DNA from: Alicyclobacillus pomorum DSM 14955
GTDB taxonomy: Bacteria; Bacillota; Bacilli; Alicyclobacillales; Alicyclobacillaceae
Assembly (NCBI RefSeq): GCF_000472905.1
Contig: NZ_AXAR01000005.1
Span: forward strand, 155,420 to 219,419
DNA: 64,000 bases
Direction: 5' to 3'
Every line of letters begins with the position of its first letter. The first letter of the stretch is position 1. Positions 1 to 8,675 of the stretch are shown here, in pieces. Position numbers and translations under genes: made by a program. The notes beneath the pieces were generated by a model. That model saw nothing but the letters and a program-made list of their open reading frames with translations, did no database searches and was not told the DNA's origin.

Positions 1-93
1 AATTCGTTCTTGAGAGATCCCCATCGCCTGCGCTTTGTCCACTTGATTCCCGAGGAACTCTTTCCATCGTTCCCAGTTGTTGAGGACGTCCAT
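1..93 (-). CDS. DUF3243 family protein (N-terminal part, runs off the window)
   Basis: Only the first 31 codons are present; the gene continues beyond base 1. The visible N-terminus (MDVLNNWERWKEFLG, then a Gln/Ala-rich helix ending in a GISQE turn) resembles the small DUF3243 proteins of Bacilli such as B. subtilis YmfJ, which are about 85 residues long and of unknown function. The ATG follows a strong purine-rich ribosome binding site (AAGGGGGGAAGG). The family assignment rests on memory of the conserved start WxxWKxFLG and is fairly confident. No function can be inferred. Confidence 0.7.
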   Translation of the reverse strand, partial: MDVLNNWERWKEFLGNQVDKAQAMGISQERI

Positions 94-254
94 GACCTTC
101 CCCCCTTGCTGGACTATGTGACTTCGTAACTTCGTACTTAAAATGCCTCACTGCATGGGCGACTATTCATTGGCAGGCGTGTGCCCGTTCGCATAGGGCA
201 TGGTCGTTCGGCATACAGTGAACTGTGGACAGGTACGCAGGGAGGCGAAGTGGA

Positions 255-554
255 TTGAGGCGAAAAACGAGGATGGTACACCATGCCAAGCGCAGGGCCT
301 TTGCGAACACGTGTGCGATTGTGGCCCTCAGCGTGTATGGTATTCCACGAATTCCCAGGCTGCATCCGGGTTTAGACGGAACGTTTTCAACCGTTTGGAT
401 TTTGTTTGCCGCACTGGCTGTCGCGGCCAACTTGTACTTTCTCGTCGGCGCAGACAAGGAGCGAAGCCAGCAATTGGAGCGCCAAGAGGCAGAGTCTGGG
501 CAGGCGCTTTCCCAACGTGGCCGTGACGTGCCGCTGCGCCGCCGCGCTCTGTAG
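255..554 (+). CDS. Small hypothetical membrane protein
   Basis: A 99-residue frame with two hydrophobic stretches, roughly residues 14-30 and 43-62, separated by a Pro-rich turn. A charged Glu/Gln/Arg-rich tail (residues 65-99) follows, suggesting two membrane helices and a cytoplasmic tail. The TTG start is chosen because GGGAGG lies 10 bases upstream; an ATG at 273 in the same frame is the alternative. I do not recognise the family. The hydrophobic pattern and charge arrangement look protein-like, but a chance frame cannot be excluded. Bases 555-754 hold nothing convincing. Confidence 0.4.
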   Translation: MRRKTRMVHHAKRRAFANTCAIVALSVYGIPRIPRLHPGLDGTFSTVWILFAALAVAANLYFLVGADKERSQQLERQEAESGQALSQRGRDVPLRRRAL

Positions 555-754
555 TGTACGAGGAGCGGGCTCAAGGCCAAAGCGTTGGCCGATGGAGCCC
601 GCATGGCAATCTCGTTCCTCTGGTTCATTCGGACTGCTTTACAGACCAAACGAGTACGGCGATGGAACAGAGGACGCAAAGCAAAATCGCGCCAATGGGA
701 TCCAGCGCTCCATTCAAAAATTCCCCATGTAAAGTCATTGACCATACCTCCAGG

Positions 755-2047
755 TTACAGCTCATCGTGTAAGTTGTCTTTTTGCAGGGACGTACCTCGG
801 ATCTTGTGGTTGCGGATCTGGCTGCTTTCGTGTCCTGTCAACATCCGACCACGGACTACGATATCTTCACCGTACTTGTTTCGCAACACGTCGGTGACCT
901 CGTTCAGTTTTTTCAGCCTGTGTTCACGCTCCAACAAAGGATCCGCAGCGGGTTCATCCGAGAATAGCTGCAGCTGGACAGGCTTTGCCGCGTCGGCCTC
1001 TGGTTCTGTGAGTTGACCGAGGCTGACGCCGAGTAATCGGACAGGCCGGTTTGCACGGCGGTGTTTCAGTAACAATTCTCGAGCGGTCTCATAAATCCGT
1101 TCCGTCACGCAGGTGGCCGCGGGCAGTGTTTTGGCGCGCGTGATGGTCTCGCGGTTGGCGTAGCGAATGGTGATTTGTACCGTTCGACCGACAAGGCCGT
1201 GCTTGCGCACTCTGCGACCGACTTGGTCGGACAGGTTGAGGAGCACCGTACATAGCTCGTCTACAGACACCACGTCCTCTGCCATCGTGATGGAGTGACC
1301 GATGCTCTTCAGTGGTTCAGGTACCGGATTGACCTCACTGTGATCTATCCCGTTGGCGCGCTGCACCATGTCGAACGCGCGCTTGCCGAAATACCGCTGG
1401 AGGGACTCAGGATTCGCGTGCGCTAGGTCCGAAATGGTGCGAATGCCGAGTCGGTGCAACCGTTCCGCTGTCTTTCGGCCGACACCAAACATTTGCTCGA
1501 CAGGCAGAGGCCAGAGCAGTTTGGGAAGTTGATCATGCCAAAGCTCCGTAATCCCCATCGGTTTCTCAAAGTCACTGGCCATCTTCGCCAGGAACTTGTT
1601 TGGGGCAATGCCGATGGAACAAGGCAAACCCAATTCCGTACGGAGACGGTGTTGGATCTGTTCCGCAATATCTCTCGGTGTCCCGAATTGGCGGCTTCCG
1701 GTGACGTCCGCCCAGCACTCGTCAATGCTGAAAATTTGCACCTGCGGCGTGTACTCTCGGATGAGCGCAAACACCTTCCTGGAGTACGTGCGGTACAAAT
1801 CAAAGTCAGGATGAATGAGGATGAGCGATGGATACTGTCGCAAAGCCTCGGTCACCGTCATGGTGGCACGCACGCCGTACTTGCGGGCTTCGTAACTGGC
1901 CGTTACGACCACGCCATGCCTCGACTCCGGGCTGCCGGCGACGGCAGTTGGGCGTCCTCTGTACTTGTGCGGTTCTGCTGCAGCATGACAGGAACAGTAG
2001 AACGCATTCATGTCGATGTGCAAAATGTGCCGTTGACGCGCACCCAT
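755..2047 (-). CDS. dinB: Y-family DNA polymerase IV (translesion)
   Basis: A 430-residue error-prone DNA polymerase that copies past damaged template. The first catalytic Asp is in HIDMNAFY (D12) and the paired acidic residues are in SIDEC (D109, E110). Fingers and thumb follow with a helix-hairpin-helix (GVGRKTAERL), then the little-finger domain. The length suits the Bacillus YqjW/YqjH group. The frame stays open far upstream, but the ATG at 2047 has GAGGAGGGAG just before it and begins directly with the conserved polymerase N-terminus. The SIDECWAD variant of the usual SIDEA/SIDEG motif is a small oddity. No partner gene is adjacent. Confidence 0.93.
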   Translation of the reverse strand: MGARQRHILHIDMNAFYCSCHAAAEPHKYRGRPTAVAGSPESRHGVVVTASYEARKYGVRATMTVTEALRQYPSLILIHPDFDLYRTYSRKVFALIREYTPQVQIFSIDECWADVTGSRQFGTPRDIAEQIQHRLRTELGLPCSIGIAPNKFLAKMASDFEKPMGITELWHDQLPKLLWPLPVEQMFGVGRKTAERLHRLGIRTISDLAHANPESLQRYFGKRAFDMVQRANGIDHSEVNPVPEPLKSIGHSITMAEDVVSVDELCTVLLNLSDQVGRRVRKHGLVGRTVQITIRYANRETITRAKTLPAATCVTERIYETARELLLKHRRANRPVRLLGVSLGQLTEPEADAAKPVQLQLFSDEPAADPLLEREHRLKKLNEVTDVLRNKYGEDIVVRGRMLTGHESSQIRNHKIRGTSLQKDNLHDEL

Positions 2048-2222
2048 AGTCTCCCTCCTCGCCCTCTCTGTCATTTTACCACTCCGCTGTGGACTGGCTG
2101 TGCACACTTGAACGCGTATGGTATGATACACAGTTAGGACGTTGGCAAATTCACGGTCGAGTGGTCGTGCACATGGTGAATCGTGAACATATACAGCCAG
2201 CGCCTTTGAAGGAGAAATCCGC

Positions 2223-3311
2223 ATGGCACCACTGGTTGGACAGGATATACCGAGGCGGACAGGGACTGATGATGCCGGTAGTCCATCGGTGTTCGGCTTG
2301 CCAGCTGGGGCGGAAGAGATTCGTGCCCGAGGCTTGTTGGCCAACGTTGAACTGTTTGAATGGATTGGTATCGCAGCTTCTGTCGCGGCCGCATGGATCT
2401 TTTTTGTTTACGGAAGACGGTTGGACGAACTGGTTGGCGTCCCTCATTATCACTGGCAAGTGGTTTGGATGATCAGCGGCATTTACCTGCACTTTGTGCC
2501 ATGGGCACTGCTGGTCGGGACCGTGCTGCTTGTCGCGTGGTGGAAGTTGAGTGGGGCGCAACAGGGGAAGCGTTTGACCAGCTATTTGTTTGTGGTGCGC
2601 GTCTTTTTTGCCTACTGCCTATTGCTGATTGTCTTTCGCATTGTCAACTTTTACGTTCCGGTGTTGCATCCCGGGATTCAAGATCCGGTGTTGCAGAGGA
2701 TGGACAGCACGTTGTTTGGAGGCCGACAGGTCGGAGAGTGGCTTCAACCCCTAGTTCACCCTTGGCTTACTCACCTCTTAACCGGGGCGTACGTGAGCTG
2801 GTTCTGGCTACTATTTGCGACGGTCGCGCTGTTGATTACGGCGAGTAAGCGGGCTGTCTCGGAATACGTGTTTGCTTCGCTGCTCACGTTCTACATCGGC
2901 TACGTCTGTTACGTGATGGTCCCCGTCATTGGGCCGGGGTACACCTATCACTTTGCAGTGCCTGTAGGAGACATCGCGCCGCAATTCACGCTGAATCGAT
3001 TGACGGTCGCGCGGGACTGTTTTCCAAGTCTACACACCGCTTTATCTGTATTGATGGTCGTCTATGTGTGGCGGTACCGCCGCCCATGGGCAGTGTTGTA
3101 CATTCCGCTAGCTGGCTTAATCATCTTTGCTACGCTGTACCTGCGCTTTCACTATGGAAGCGACGACATCGCAGGGGCTGTGTTGGGCGTGGCGATTTCG
3201 GTGATGGCACCTAAACTGCACAATGCTTGGTTGCGCTGGCGGGTGCGACGTGCCACAAGGATGTGCCAGTCCACCGACGCTGGAAATTCTGAAGCTGTTT
3301 CGGCATACTGA
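2223..3311 (+). CDS. PAP2-superfamily membrane phosphatase (Aur1/inositol-phosphorylceramide-synthase-like)
   Basis: A 362-residue polytopic membrane protein with about six hydrophobic helices. The acid phosphatase signature is visible as CFPSLHT (about residue 265) and RFHYGSDDIAG (about residue 307), giving the His and the Arg/His/Asp of the PAP2 active site. The spacing and sequence resemble the Aur1-like branch of the family, whose members act on lipid phosphates at the outer membrane face. The substrate is not known. AAGGAG lies seven bases before the ATG. It is followed within 45 bases by a signal peptidase gene, so the two may share a transcript. Confidence 0.85.
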   Translation: MAPLVGQDIPRRTGTDDAGSPSVFGLPAGAEEIRARGLLANVELFEWIGIAASVAAAWIFFVYGRRLDELVGVPHYHWQVVWMISGIYLHFVPWALLVGTVLLVAWWKLSGAQQGKRLTSYLFVVRVFFAYCLLLIVFRIVNFYVPVLHPGIQDPVLQRMDSTLFGGRQVGEWLQPLVHPWLTHLLTGAYVSWFWLLFATVALLITASKRAVSEYVFASLLTFYIGYVCYVMVPVIGPGYTYHFAVPVGDIAPQFTLNRLTVARDCFPSLHTALSVLMVVYVWRYRRPWAVLYIPLAGLIIFATLYLRFHYGSDDIAGAVLGVAISVMAPKLHNAWLRWRVRRATRMCQSTDAGNSEAVSAY

Positions 3312-3355
3312 ACATGGAGAGGATCAGCACGGCCAATACACAGTGGAGGTAATTC

Positions 3356-3895
3356 ATGGACGATACTCAACGAAATTCGTTGCTCAAAGGTTTATGGGGC
3401 TGGATTTGGCCGATTGCTGTCGGATGTCTTATCGCCTGGGGCATCATGCACTGGGTCGTGAGTTTCGCCGTCGTTCCGTCGTCGTCGATGTATCCCACCA
3501 TTCCGAATCCTTGCTATATCTTTGTCAATCACTTGGAGACAGAGTTCGAGAAGCCGTACCGGGGTGAAGTGGTTCTGTTCAAGTTCCCGGATGATCCAAG
3601 CCGTATTTTTGTCAAGCGTATTATTGGCCTTCCGGGTGATACGATAACGTTTAAGAATGGCAAGGTGTACATCAACGGCAAGGAATTGAATGAGCCATAC
3701 ATCACTCAGCCGACGGATAGTGGACCACAGTCGTCCTATCACGTACCAGCGGGCTGCTATTTCATGCTGGGGGACAATCGGTCTGTGTCGGAGGACAGTC
3801 GCTACTGGACGCATAAATACGTTCCGGAAAAGAGTATTCTGGGCCGCGCCGACTTCGTTGTTTGGCCCATCGGCAAGGCGGGGCCGATTCACTGA
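3356..3895 (+). CDS. sipS: Signal peptidase I
   Basis: Removes signal peptides from exported proteins at the outer face of the membrane. One N-terminal anchor (about residues 15-38) is followed directly by the catalytic Ser box PSSSMYPT (Ser44). The catalytic Lys lies in FVKRIIGLPGD (Lys87), and the GDNR box (box E) is near residue 140. The length of 179 residues is normal for Gram-positive type I enzymes. GGAGG precedes the ATG at good spacing. The start of argR follows within 15 bases, so the pair is probably cotranscribed, an unusual neighbourhood for argR. Confidence 0.95.
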   Translation: MDDTQRNSLLKGLWGWIWPIAVGCLIAWGIMHWVVSFAVVPSSSMYPTIPNPCYIFVNHLETEFEKPYRGEVVLFKFPDDPSRIFVKRIIGLPGDTITFKNGKVYINGKELNEPYITQPTDSGPQSSYHVPAGCYFMLGDNRSVSEDSRYWTHKYVPEKSILGRADFVVWPIGKAGPIH

Positions 3896-3909
3896 CAGGA
3901 GGCGGTTGA

Positions 3910-4356
3910 TTGAAGGAACGAAGACACATCAAGATTAAGGAAATCATCAGCCACCGCGACATCGAGACACAGGAAGAACTCGTTCAGGCGCTCGAAGAAG
4001 AGGGATTTGCGGTCACGCAGGCGACGATTTCTCGGGACATCAAGGAACTGCAGCTGATTAAAGTCGTTGGCGCGGACGGGCGGTACAAGTACGCCATTCC
4101 CGCCACATCCACCACCATGAACATGGATACGTTCCGCCGAAAGTTGTCCGAAGTCTATGTGTCGCTGGCGCGGGCCGGCAACTTACTGGTGTTAAAGGTG
4201 ATGCCGGGGAACGCGCATGCGGTCGCGGCCATGTTGGACGCGATGTCGCTGAAAGAGATTCTGGGCACGATTGCAGGCGACGATACGCTGCTGCTCATCG
4301 CGCCTCACGAAGACGCCGCGATGGTTGTCGAACGCATGTTGTCGCAAGCACAGTGA
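3910..4356 (+). CDS. argR: Arginine repressor ArgR
   Basis: An arginine-responsive hexameric transcription factor that represses arginine synthesis and, in Bacilli (AhrC), activates arginine catabolism. Residues 1-70 form the winged helix with recognition segment ATISRDIKEL (39-48). The C-terminal domain carries GTIAGDDTLLL, the arginine-binding and hexamer region. The TTG start is supported by AGGAGGCGG immediately upstream. It sits just before an amino-acid ABC transporter rather than next to recN. A rho-independent terminator separates argR from the transporter, and palindromic half-sites lie in the transporter promoter. Confidence 0.95.
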   Translation: MKERRHIKIKEIISHRDIETQEELVQALEEEGFAVTQATISRDIKELQLIKVVGADGRYKYAIPATSTTMNMDTFRRKLSEVYVSLARAGNLLVLKVMPGNAHAVAAMLDAMSLKEILGTIAGDDTLLLIAPHEDAAMVVERMLSQAQ

Positions 4357-4395
4357 GCCATTGCTTTGGTCTAAATCGATGGAAATATATTCTCC

Positions 4396-4420
4396 AAGCA
4401 GGTCGTCGACCTGCTTTTAT
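4396..4420 (+). terminator. Rho-independent terminator after argR
   Basis: Arms AAGCAGGT and ACCTGCTT (10 bp if the central CG steps pair) are followed by TTTTATTATTTT. It ends the sipS-argR transcript. Confidence 0.85.
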
Positions 4421-4444
4421 TATTTTCTGATATTATGAGTTATA

Positions 4445-4475
4445 TGTGATAATTCAGTTGAATTCGTAAATTCGA
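4445..4475 (+). promoter_or_regulatory. Promoter with possible ArgR operator before the amino-acid ABC operon
   Basis: An extended -10 element (TGTGATAAT, 4445-4453) is followed at once by the inverted repeat AATTCA-GT-TGAATT (4451-4464). A second half-site pair, TGAAT and ATTCG, lies between 4460 and 4474. ArgR boxes have TGAAT/ATTCA half-sites. Here the sites overlap the expected transcription start and sit 100 bases after argR itself. The inner spacing of one pair is not the classical four bases, so ArgR control is an inference. Confidence 0.45.
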
Positions 4476-4493
4476 AGAGATGGAGTGACATCT

Positions 4494-5360
4494 GTGAAGA
4501 AATCATTTCTCGCCATTATGACCATGAGTACGTTGGCGCTGGCCGCAGTCGTCGGTTGCGGCACATCCAACAGCACCGGCAACAGTGCGGGTGCGGAGAA
4601 CAGTACGTCGGGCAACAGCACCAGTGGAGACAAGACGAGTGCCATCGGGGTAACGGCGAAAGTGGATACCAACGCGACGCCGAGCCCCGATAAGATTGTC
4701 GTAGGCACGGACAACACGTATCCCCCAATGGAATATATGGATCCGAATGATCCGAGCAAGCTGATTGGATTTGATGTTGATCTTGGCGACGCACTTTCCA
4801 AGTATTTGCACAAGGAGATTGTCTGGAAGCCAACACAGTGGGACGGCATCATCCCTGGGTTGACGTCGGATAAATACGACCTGATTATCTCTTCCATGAA
4901 CGACACGGAAGAACGTCGAAAGACCATTGATTTTGTGGACTATGGCAACTGGGGGCAAGCCATCGTTGTGAAAGCAGATAGCAACGATTCCATTCACACG
5001 ATAAACGACCTGAAGGGTAAGACCGTTGGGGTACAGATTGCCACAACCAGCGATGAAGCGCTGAAAAAGGAAGGCGGCGTAACCATTAAGGAATACAACA
5101 CGTTCCCAGATGCGTTTCAGGACTTGGCGAACGGACGACTGGACGCTGCGGTCGTCGACGAATCCGTTGCTCGGTACTACGTGAACATTCAGTCTGGTAA
5201 ATACAAAATCGTGGGTCAGACGTTCATGTCTCTCCCTGTCGGTATCGGCCTCAGGAAGGACGAGACGCAACTCGAGTCAGATATCAAGAAAGCACTGAAT
5301 GAAATGAAGGCAGATGGTACGTACAACAAGATCTACGCGTACTGGTTCGGGTCTAAATAG
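4494..5360 (+). CDS. Polar amino-acid ABC transporter, substrate-binding lipoprotein
   Basis: A periplasmic-binding-protein-like receptor (SBP family 3) that hands an amino acid to the permease. The signal peptide ends at lipobox AVVGC, with Cys22 lipidated. A Ser/Thr/Gly/Asn-rich linker follows, then the two-lobed domain starting near KIVVGTDNTYPPMEY. The family signature GFDVDLGDAL is present. The GTG at 4494 is chosen because GGAG is eight bases upstream; the frame could open at GTG 4485. It is first in a three-gene operon with permease and ATPase. The substrate is unknown; the nearby argR makes a basic amino acid plausible. Confidence 0.9.
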   Translation: MKKSFLAIMTMSTLALAAVVGCGTSNSTGNSAGAENSTSGNSTSGDKTSAIGVTAKVDTNATPSPDKIVVGTDNTYPPMEYMDPNDPSKLIGFDVDLGDALSKYLHKEIVWKPTQWDGIIPGLTSDKYDLIISSMNDTEERRKTIDFVDYGNWGQAIVVKADSNDSIHTINDLKGKTVGVQIATTSDEALKKEGGVTIKEYNTFPDAFQDLANGRLDAAVVDESVARYYVNIQSGKYKIVGQTFMSLPVGIGLRKDETQLESDIKKALNEMKADGTYNKIYAYWFGSK

Positions 5361-5377
5361 CCTAGGGGAGCGCCTCC

Positions 5378-6031
5378 ATGAGCTACATTCACTTTGTGAT
5401 GCAGTTTTTCTCGCTCTTTCTCCAGGGGACTGTGGTGACAGTACAGGTCACCATCTGTGGACTGTTACTTGGTCTTGTGCTCGGCGTGGTTGCTGCGCTG
5501 ATGAACATATCCAAGCTTCCAGTACTGCCCTGGATCGCTCGGCTGTATACGTGGGCCATTCGCGGTACGCCATTGCTGGTTCAAATCCTGATTATATACG
5601 CTGGACTTCCCCAAATTGGGATTAACATGAATGCATTTGTGTCTGGTGTATTGGCACTGGGAATCAACGCAGGGGCCTACATCGCCGAGATTGTCCGTGC
5701 AGGTATTCTTTCCATTGATCCCGGGCAAATGGAAGCCGCTGAGTCGCTCGGTATGCGGTATGGGTTAGCCATGCGACGCATCATTTTTCCGCAGGCATAT
5801 CGCCGGTTGCTGCCGCCGTTGGTCAATGAATTTGTGGCCTTGCTGAAGGACTCATCGCTGGTTTCCACGATGGCCCTGACCGAGCTGCTCCGGGTTGGCC
5901 AACAGGTTTCTGCTGCGACATTCAAACCTATGCAGACGTACATCACGGTGGGTTTGTTCTACTTGATGATGACATCCATCATTGTCTTCATCTCCAGCCG
6001 GATTGAGCGGAGACTGGAGGTGCGGAGCTAA
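5378..6031 (+). CDS. Polar amino-acid ABC transporter, permease
   Basis: A 217-residue inner-membrane permease of the HisM/GlnP type with about five membrane helices. The coupling loop is visible as [22 protein letters not shown] (about residues 121-142), the EAA motif that contacts the ATPase. It begins 17 bases after the binding-protein gene, and its stop codon overlaps the start of the ATPase gene (TAATG), indicating translational coupling. One permease gene would serve as a homodimer in the importer. Confidence 0.93.
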   Translation: MSYIHFVMQFFSLFLQGTVVTVQVTICGLLLGLVLGVVAALMNISKLPVLPWIARLYTWAIRGTPLLVQILIIYAGLPQIGINMNAFVSGVLALGINAGAYIAEIVRAGILSIDPGQMEAAESLGMRYGLAMRRIIFPQAYRRLLPPLVNEFVALLKDSSLVSTMALTELLRVGQQVSAATFKPMQTYITVGLFYLMMTSIIVFISSRIERRLEVRS

Positions 6032-6795
6032 TGGCAACACGCGTGACGAACGAGTTGGTGTTGCGGGGTATTGGCGTGGAGAAGGCGTTTGGCACCCTCA
6101 AGGTGCTGCAGGGCGTCGACGTCGACGTGCACCGCGGTGAGGTGCTCGCGGTGATTGGTCCGAGCGGATCTGGGAAATCCACGTTACTACGTTGCTTCAA
6201 TGGACTGGAGACAGCGACTGGCGGTACCATTGAACTACTCGGGCAGCCAATCAGCCGCAACAAGAAAGAGTTGGCGAAGCAACGTGAACGGCTCGGTATG
6301 GTGTTCCAACGGTTTCACCTCTTTCCGCACCTGACGGCGCTCGAAAACATCATTGAGGCGCCGATTCACGTGAAAGGATTGAAGAAACAGGAAGCATTGA
6401 AGATGGCCTACGAGTTGTTGGATAAAATTGGTTTGCGGGACAAAGCGGACGTGTACCCCTCCAAACTGTCCGGAGGGCAGCAACAGCGAGTGGCCATCGC
6501 GCGGGCCCTGGCGATGCAACCGGAGGTCTTGTTGCTGGACGAACCGACGTCTGCGCTAGATCCGGAGCTGGTCGGGGAAGTATTGCAAGTCATTCAGAAG
6601 CTGGCGCAGGAAGGGATGACGATGGTTCTCGTCACGCACGAAATGGCGTTTGCCAAGCGCGTGGCAGATAGAGTGATCTTCATGGAGGATGGAAAAATCG
6701 TGGAGCAGGGTCCACCTGAACAGTTGTTTGACCATCCACAGTCTGACCGAACGCGTCGCTTCCTCAGAGAGTTGCATGCAAAAGAAGATGTGTGA
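6031..6795 (+). CDS. Polar amino-acid ABC transporter, ATP-binding protein
   Basis: A 254-residue GlnQ/HisP-type ATPase that powers uptake. It has Walker [10 protein letters not shown] (about residue 43), the Q-loop region VFQRFHLFP, the signature LSGGQQQR, Walker B LLLDEP and switch His in VTHEM. The start overlaps the permease stop by one base. The gene is the last of the operon; a GC-rich hairpin terminator follows nine bases after the stop. Confidence 0.95.
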   Translation: MATRVTNELVLRGIGVEKAFGTLKVLQGVDVDVHRGEVLAVIGPSGSGKSTLLRCFNGLETATGGTIELLGQPISRNKKELAKQRERLGMVFQRFHLFPHLTALENIIEAPIHVKGLKKQEALKMAYELLDKIGLRDKADVYPSKLSGGQQQRVAIARALAMQPEVLLLDEPTSALDPELVGEVLQVIQKLAQEGMTMVLVTHEMAFAKRVADRVIFMEDGKIVEQGPPEQLFDHPQSDRTRRFLRELHAKEDV

Positions 6796-6803
6796 CGATG
6801 CCC

Positions 6804-6836
6804 GAGCGGGTCTACGAAACCCGCTCGTTTGTTTCA
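6804..6836 (+). terminator. Terminator after the amino-acid ABC operon
   Basis: Stem CGAGCGGGT / ACCCGCTCG with a seven-base loop, followed by TTTGTTTC. Confidence 0.8.
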
Positions 6837-6837
6837 T

Positions 6838-6884
6838 CACAACATCACGTCGTGCTGGACCATTCCGGAGGAATCTCGAAAATC
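6838..6884. repeat. Decayed copy of a dispersed palindromic repeat
   Basis: The core ACAACATCACGTCGTGCTG, followed by GACCATTCCGG and AGGAATCT, matches the copy upstream of trpS (35813-35850) at most positions. It also matches the copy upstream of mdh. The terminal TTGCAAAA arms seen in those copies are not preserved here. It lies between two convergent transcription units. Confidence 0.5.
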
Positions 6885-6910
6885 TCCCCGATAGGAAGCT
6901 ACCTATTCCA

Positions 6911-7228
6911 TCACAGCAAGCGGACACCGGCAGCCGCCAAGACACCCACAATCATGGTCCACAGGGGATTTTTTGTGAAAAATGCCACCACAAAGGCCAG
7001 CACTGTCGCGACGAGGAACGCGACGTCAATGCCGTGGGCTGGATTCACGTGCGAGAAGATGGCGGGACCAATCATGGCGGCAAACACGCCAACCGGTATA
7101 TAATCCAGGCCTTGCTTTAACCGTGGAGTGAGCTTGATGCGTCGACCCAGCACGATGAACGGAAACCGCGTTGCATAGGTAGCGAGCGAGACGAGAGCGA
7201 CCAGCCACAGAAACGATCCGTGGGTCAT
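6911..7228 (-). CDS. azlD: AzlD-like small subunit of a branched-chain amino-acid exporter
   Basis: A 105-residue membrane protein with three to four hydrophobic helices. Its conserved AzlD beginning (an early WLVALVSLATYATRFPF stretch) and central LDYIPVGVFAAMI are recognisable. AzlD works with AzlC to export branched-chain amino acids and their analogues. The ATG is at 7228 and overlaps the azlC stop by four bases (ATGA), a classic coupled pair. A longer frame in this register extends into azlC and is not used. Confidence 0.9.
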   Translation of the reverse strand: MTHGSFLWLVALVSLATYATRFPFIVLGRRIKLTPRLKQGLDYIPVGVFAAMIGPAIFSHVNPAHGIDVAFLVATVLAFVVAFFTKNPLWTMIVGVLAAAGVRLL

Positions 7229-7980
7229 GCACTCACCTCCTCCGCGGATTTCGTGCTGGTGATGGGCGCCGTCACGCCAAATGTAAACGCGATGATGGCG
7301 CCGACCAGCACTGCTCCGGTAGTTCCGTACCAGTTGCCGGCGGCGATTGCGCCGAGCAATGCGACGACGCCAGCTGAGACCCGGCGTGGGCAGGTCCACT
7401 GTGCGATGAACAAGCCGGTAAACGCGCCGATGTACGCGAAGTCCAGGCCAAACGTTTCTGGGTGGTTGATAAATCCACCGAGCAGGTAGCCGAGGGCGGA
7501 GCTCACGAACCACGGGATGAAGACGGCACATCCAGCGCCAGCGAAATACCAGGAGGAAATCGTCCGCGCTCTGGCGGCAACAATTGAGATACTGTAGCAC
7601 TCGTCCGTCAAACCATGTGACAGGAAGACCAGTGGCCGCCAGGAGATGTGGCGCAAGTAGGGGCCCAGTGACAGTCCGTACAGGATTTGTCGCGCGTTTA
7701 ACAGGAACACACTACTGACAATGACTGCGAGAACAGCGCCTTGCTGGAGCAGGGCAAGCACCGTGAATTGCGACGCACCAGCAAACAAGAAGACCGACAA
7801 GGAAAGAGTCTGCACGATGGATAGGTGGTTTGTGGTGTGGGCCAACGCGCCGTACGCCACACCATAGACGAAGACGCTGACAGACAGGGGAAACCCATCC
7901 GCCAAAGCAGCAACAAAGTCCTTCTGCAATCCCCGTTGGTGTGATACGCTTGTGGGAGACCCTGTCGCGCCGAATTCCAT
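7225..7980 (-). CDS. azlC: AzlC-like large subunit of a branched-chain amino-acid exporter
   Basis: A 251-residue integral membrane protein of the AzlC/YgaZ family with about five to seven helices. The family segments GFPLSVSVFVYGVAYGALA and LFAGASQFTVLALL are visible near the N-terminus. The start at 7980 has AAAGGAAAG upstream; the frame is open to 8055 but lacks a ribosome binding site there. Transcribed with azlD and divergent from an XRE-cupin gene, which probably controls it. Confidence 0.92.
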   Translation of the reverse strand: MEFGATGSPTSVSHQRGLQKDFVAALADGFPLSVSVFVYGVAYGALAHTTNHLSIVQTLSLSVFLFAGASQFTVLALLQQGAVLAVIVSSVFLLNARQILYGLSLGPYLRHISWRPLVFLSHGLTDECYSISIVAARARTISSWYFAGAGCAVFIPWFVSSALGYLLGGFINHPETFGLDFAYIGAFTGLFIAQWTCPRRVSAGVVALLGAIAAGNWYGTTGAVLVGAIIAFTFGVTAPITSTKSAEEVSA

Positions 7981-8000
7981 GCGGTCACTTTCCTTTCTTT

Positions 8001-8027
8001 TCTGTATATTATAACATCTATCTGTAT
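8001..8027. promoter_or_regulatory. Candidate operator between azlC and the XRE-cupin regulator
   Basis: The heptamer TCTGTAT occurs at 8001 and again at 8021, exactly 20 bases (two helical turns) apart, inside an AT-rich divergent promoter region of 76 bases. The spacing suits cooperative binding of a dimeric regulator on one face of the helix. That the neighbouring XRE protein binds here is inference. Confidence 0.4.
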
Positions 8028-8056
8028 CATATATTGAACACGTAGAGAGGCACAAG

Positions 8057-8614
8057 ATGGATCGAGATGAAATTTCCTTACGTATTGGCGAACGCCTGAA
8101 ACAACTGCGTCAACGCCGAAGCCTTAGCCTCGACGCATTGGCGCAACTCACCGGCGTAAGCAAGCCGATGTTAGCGCAAATCGAACGAGGGGCATCCAAT
8201 CCGACCGTCGCGACATTGTGGAAGGTAGCGGCCGGTTTAAACGTGCCATTTACTGCATTTGTCGCAGACCATCAGACCGCGCGACTGGTTCGGGCGCACG
8301 AGCAAACTGCGTTTTACGAAGACAACGGCCGCTTCCAGGTCTTTAGCACGTACGCGTCCCCGGATGGACAAGTGGAGCTGTTTCGATTGACGTTGCTGCC
8401 TGGCGCGTCCCGGGATGCAGAGGCGCATCCCACAGGAGTGACGGAGAGTTTAACGGTGACGCGCGGCTGTCTTCTGGTTCGCGTCTCCGGCGTCGACTAC
8501 TGCTTGAACAAAGGAGACGCCCTGCACTTTCAGGCAGACGTCACCCATTCCTACCGCAACGCAGGAACTGAAACCTGCGAAGCGAACATGGCGATTTTTT
8601 ACGCGGTTCCGTGA
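8057..8614 (+). CDS. XRE-family transcriptional regulator with C-terminal cupin sensor
   Basis: 185 residues. Residues 8-65 are a lambda-repressor-type helix-turn-helix (RLKQLRQRRSLSLDALAQLT, then SKPMLAQIERG). Residues 110-183 are a cupin beta-barrel (EAHPTGVTESLTVTRG, then GDALHFQADVTHSY), which in this class binds a small ligand. Such regulators commonly control a divergent transporter; here azlCD lies divergently 76 bases away. The ligand is unknown, but an amino acid or an analogue would fit. The start follows GAGAGGCAC. Confidence 0.9.
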   Translation: MDRDEISLRIGERLKQLRQRRSLSLDALAQLTGVSKPMLAQIERGASNPTVATLWKVAAGLNVPFTAFVADHQTARLVRAHEQTAFYEDNGRFQVFSTYASPDGQVELFRLTLLPGASRDAEAHPTGVTESLTVTRGCLLVRVSGVDYCLNKGDALHFQADVTHSYRNAGTETCEANMAIFYAVP

Positions 8615-8675
8615 GCCACTTTGGAATGCTCGTTCGTTCTGTCACATGTGTAAGAGGTAGGAAGGAGAAGGAGAG

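Noticed and set aside
167..745. A 192-codon minus-strand frame at the left end
   Set aside because: Low-complexity Arg/Ser-rich product, no ribosome binding site, and it overlaps the better-supported plus-strand membrane protein.
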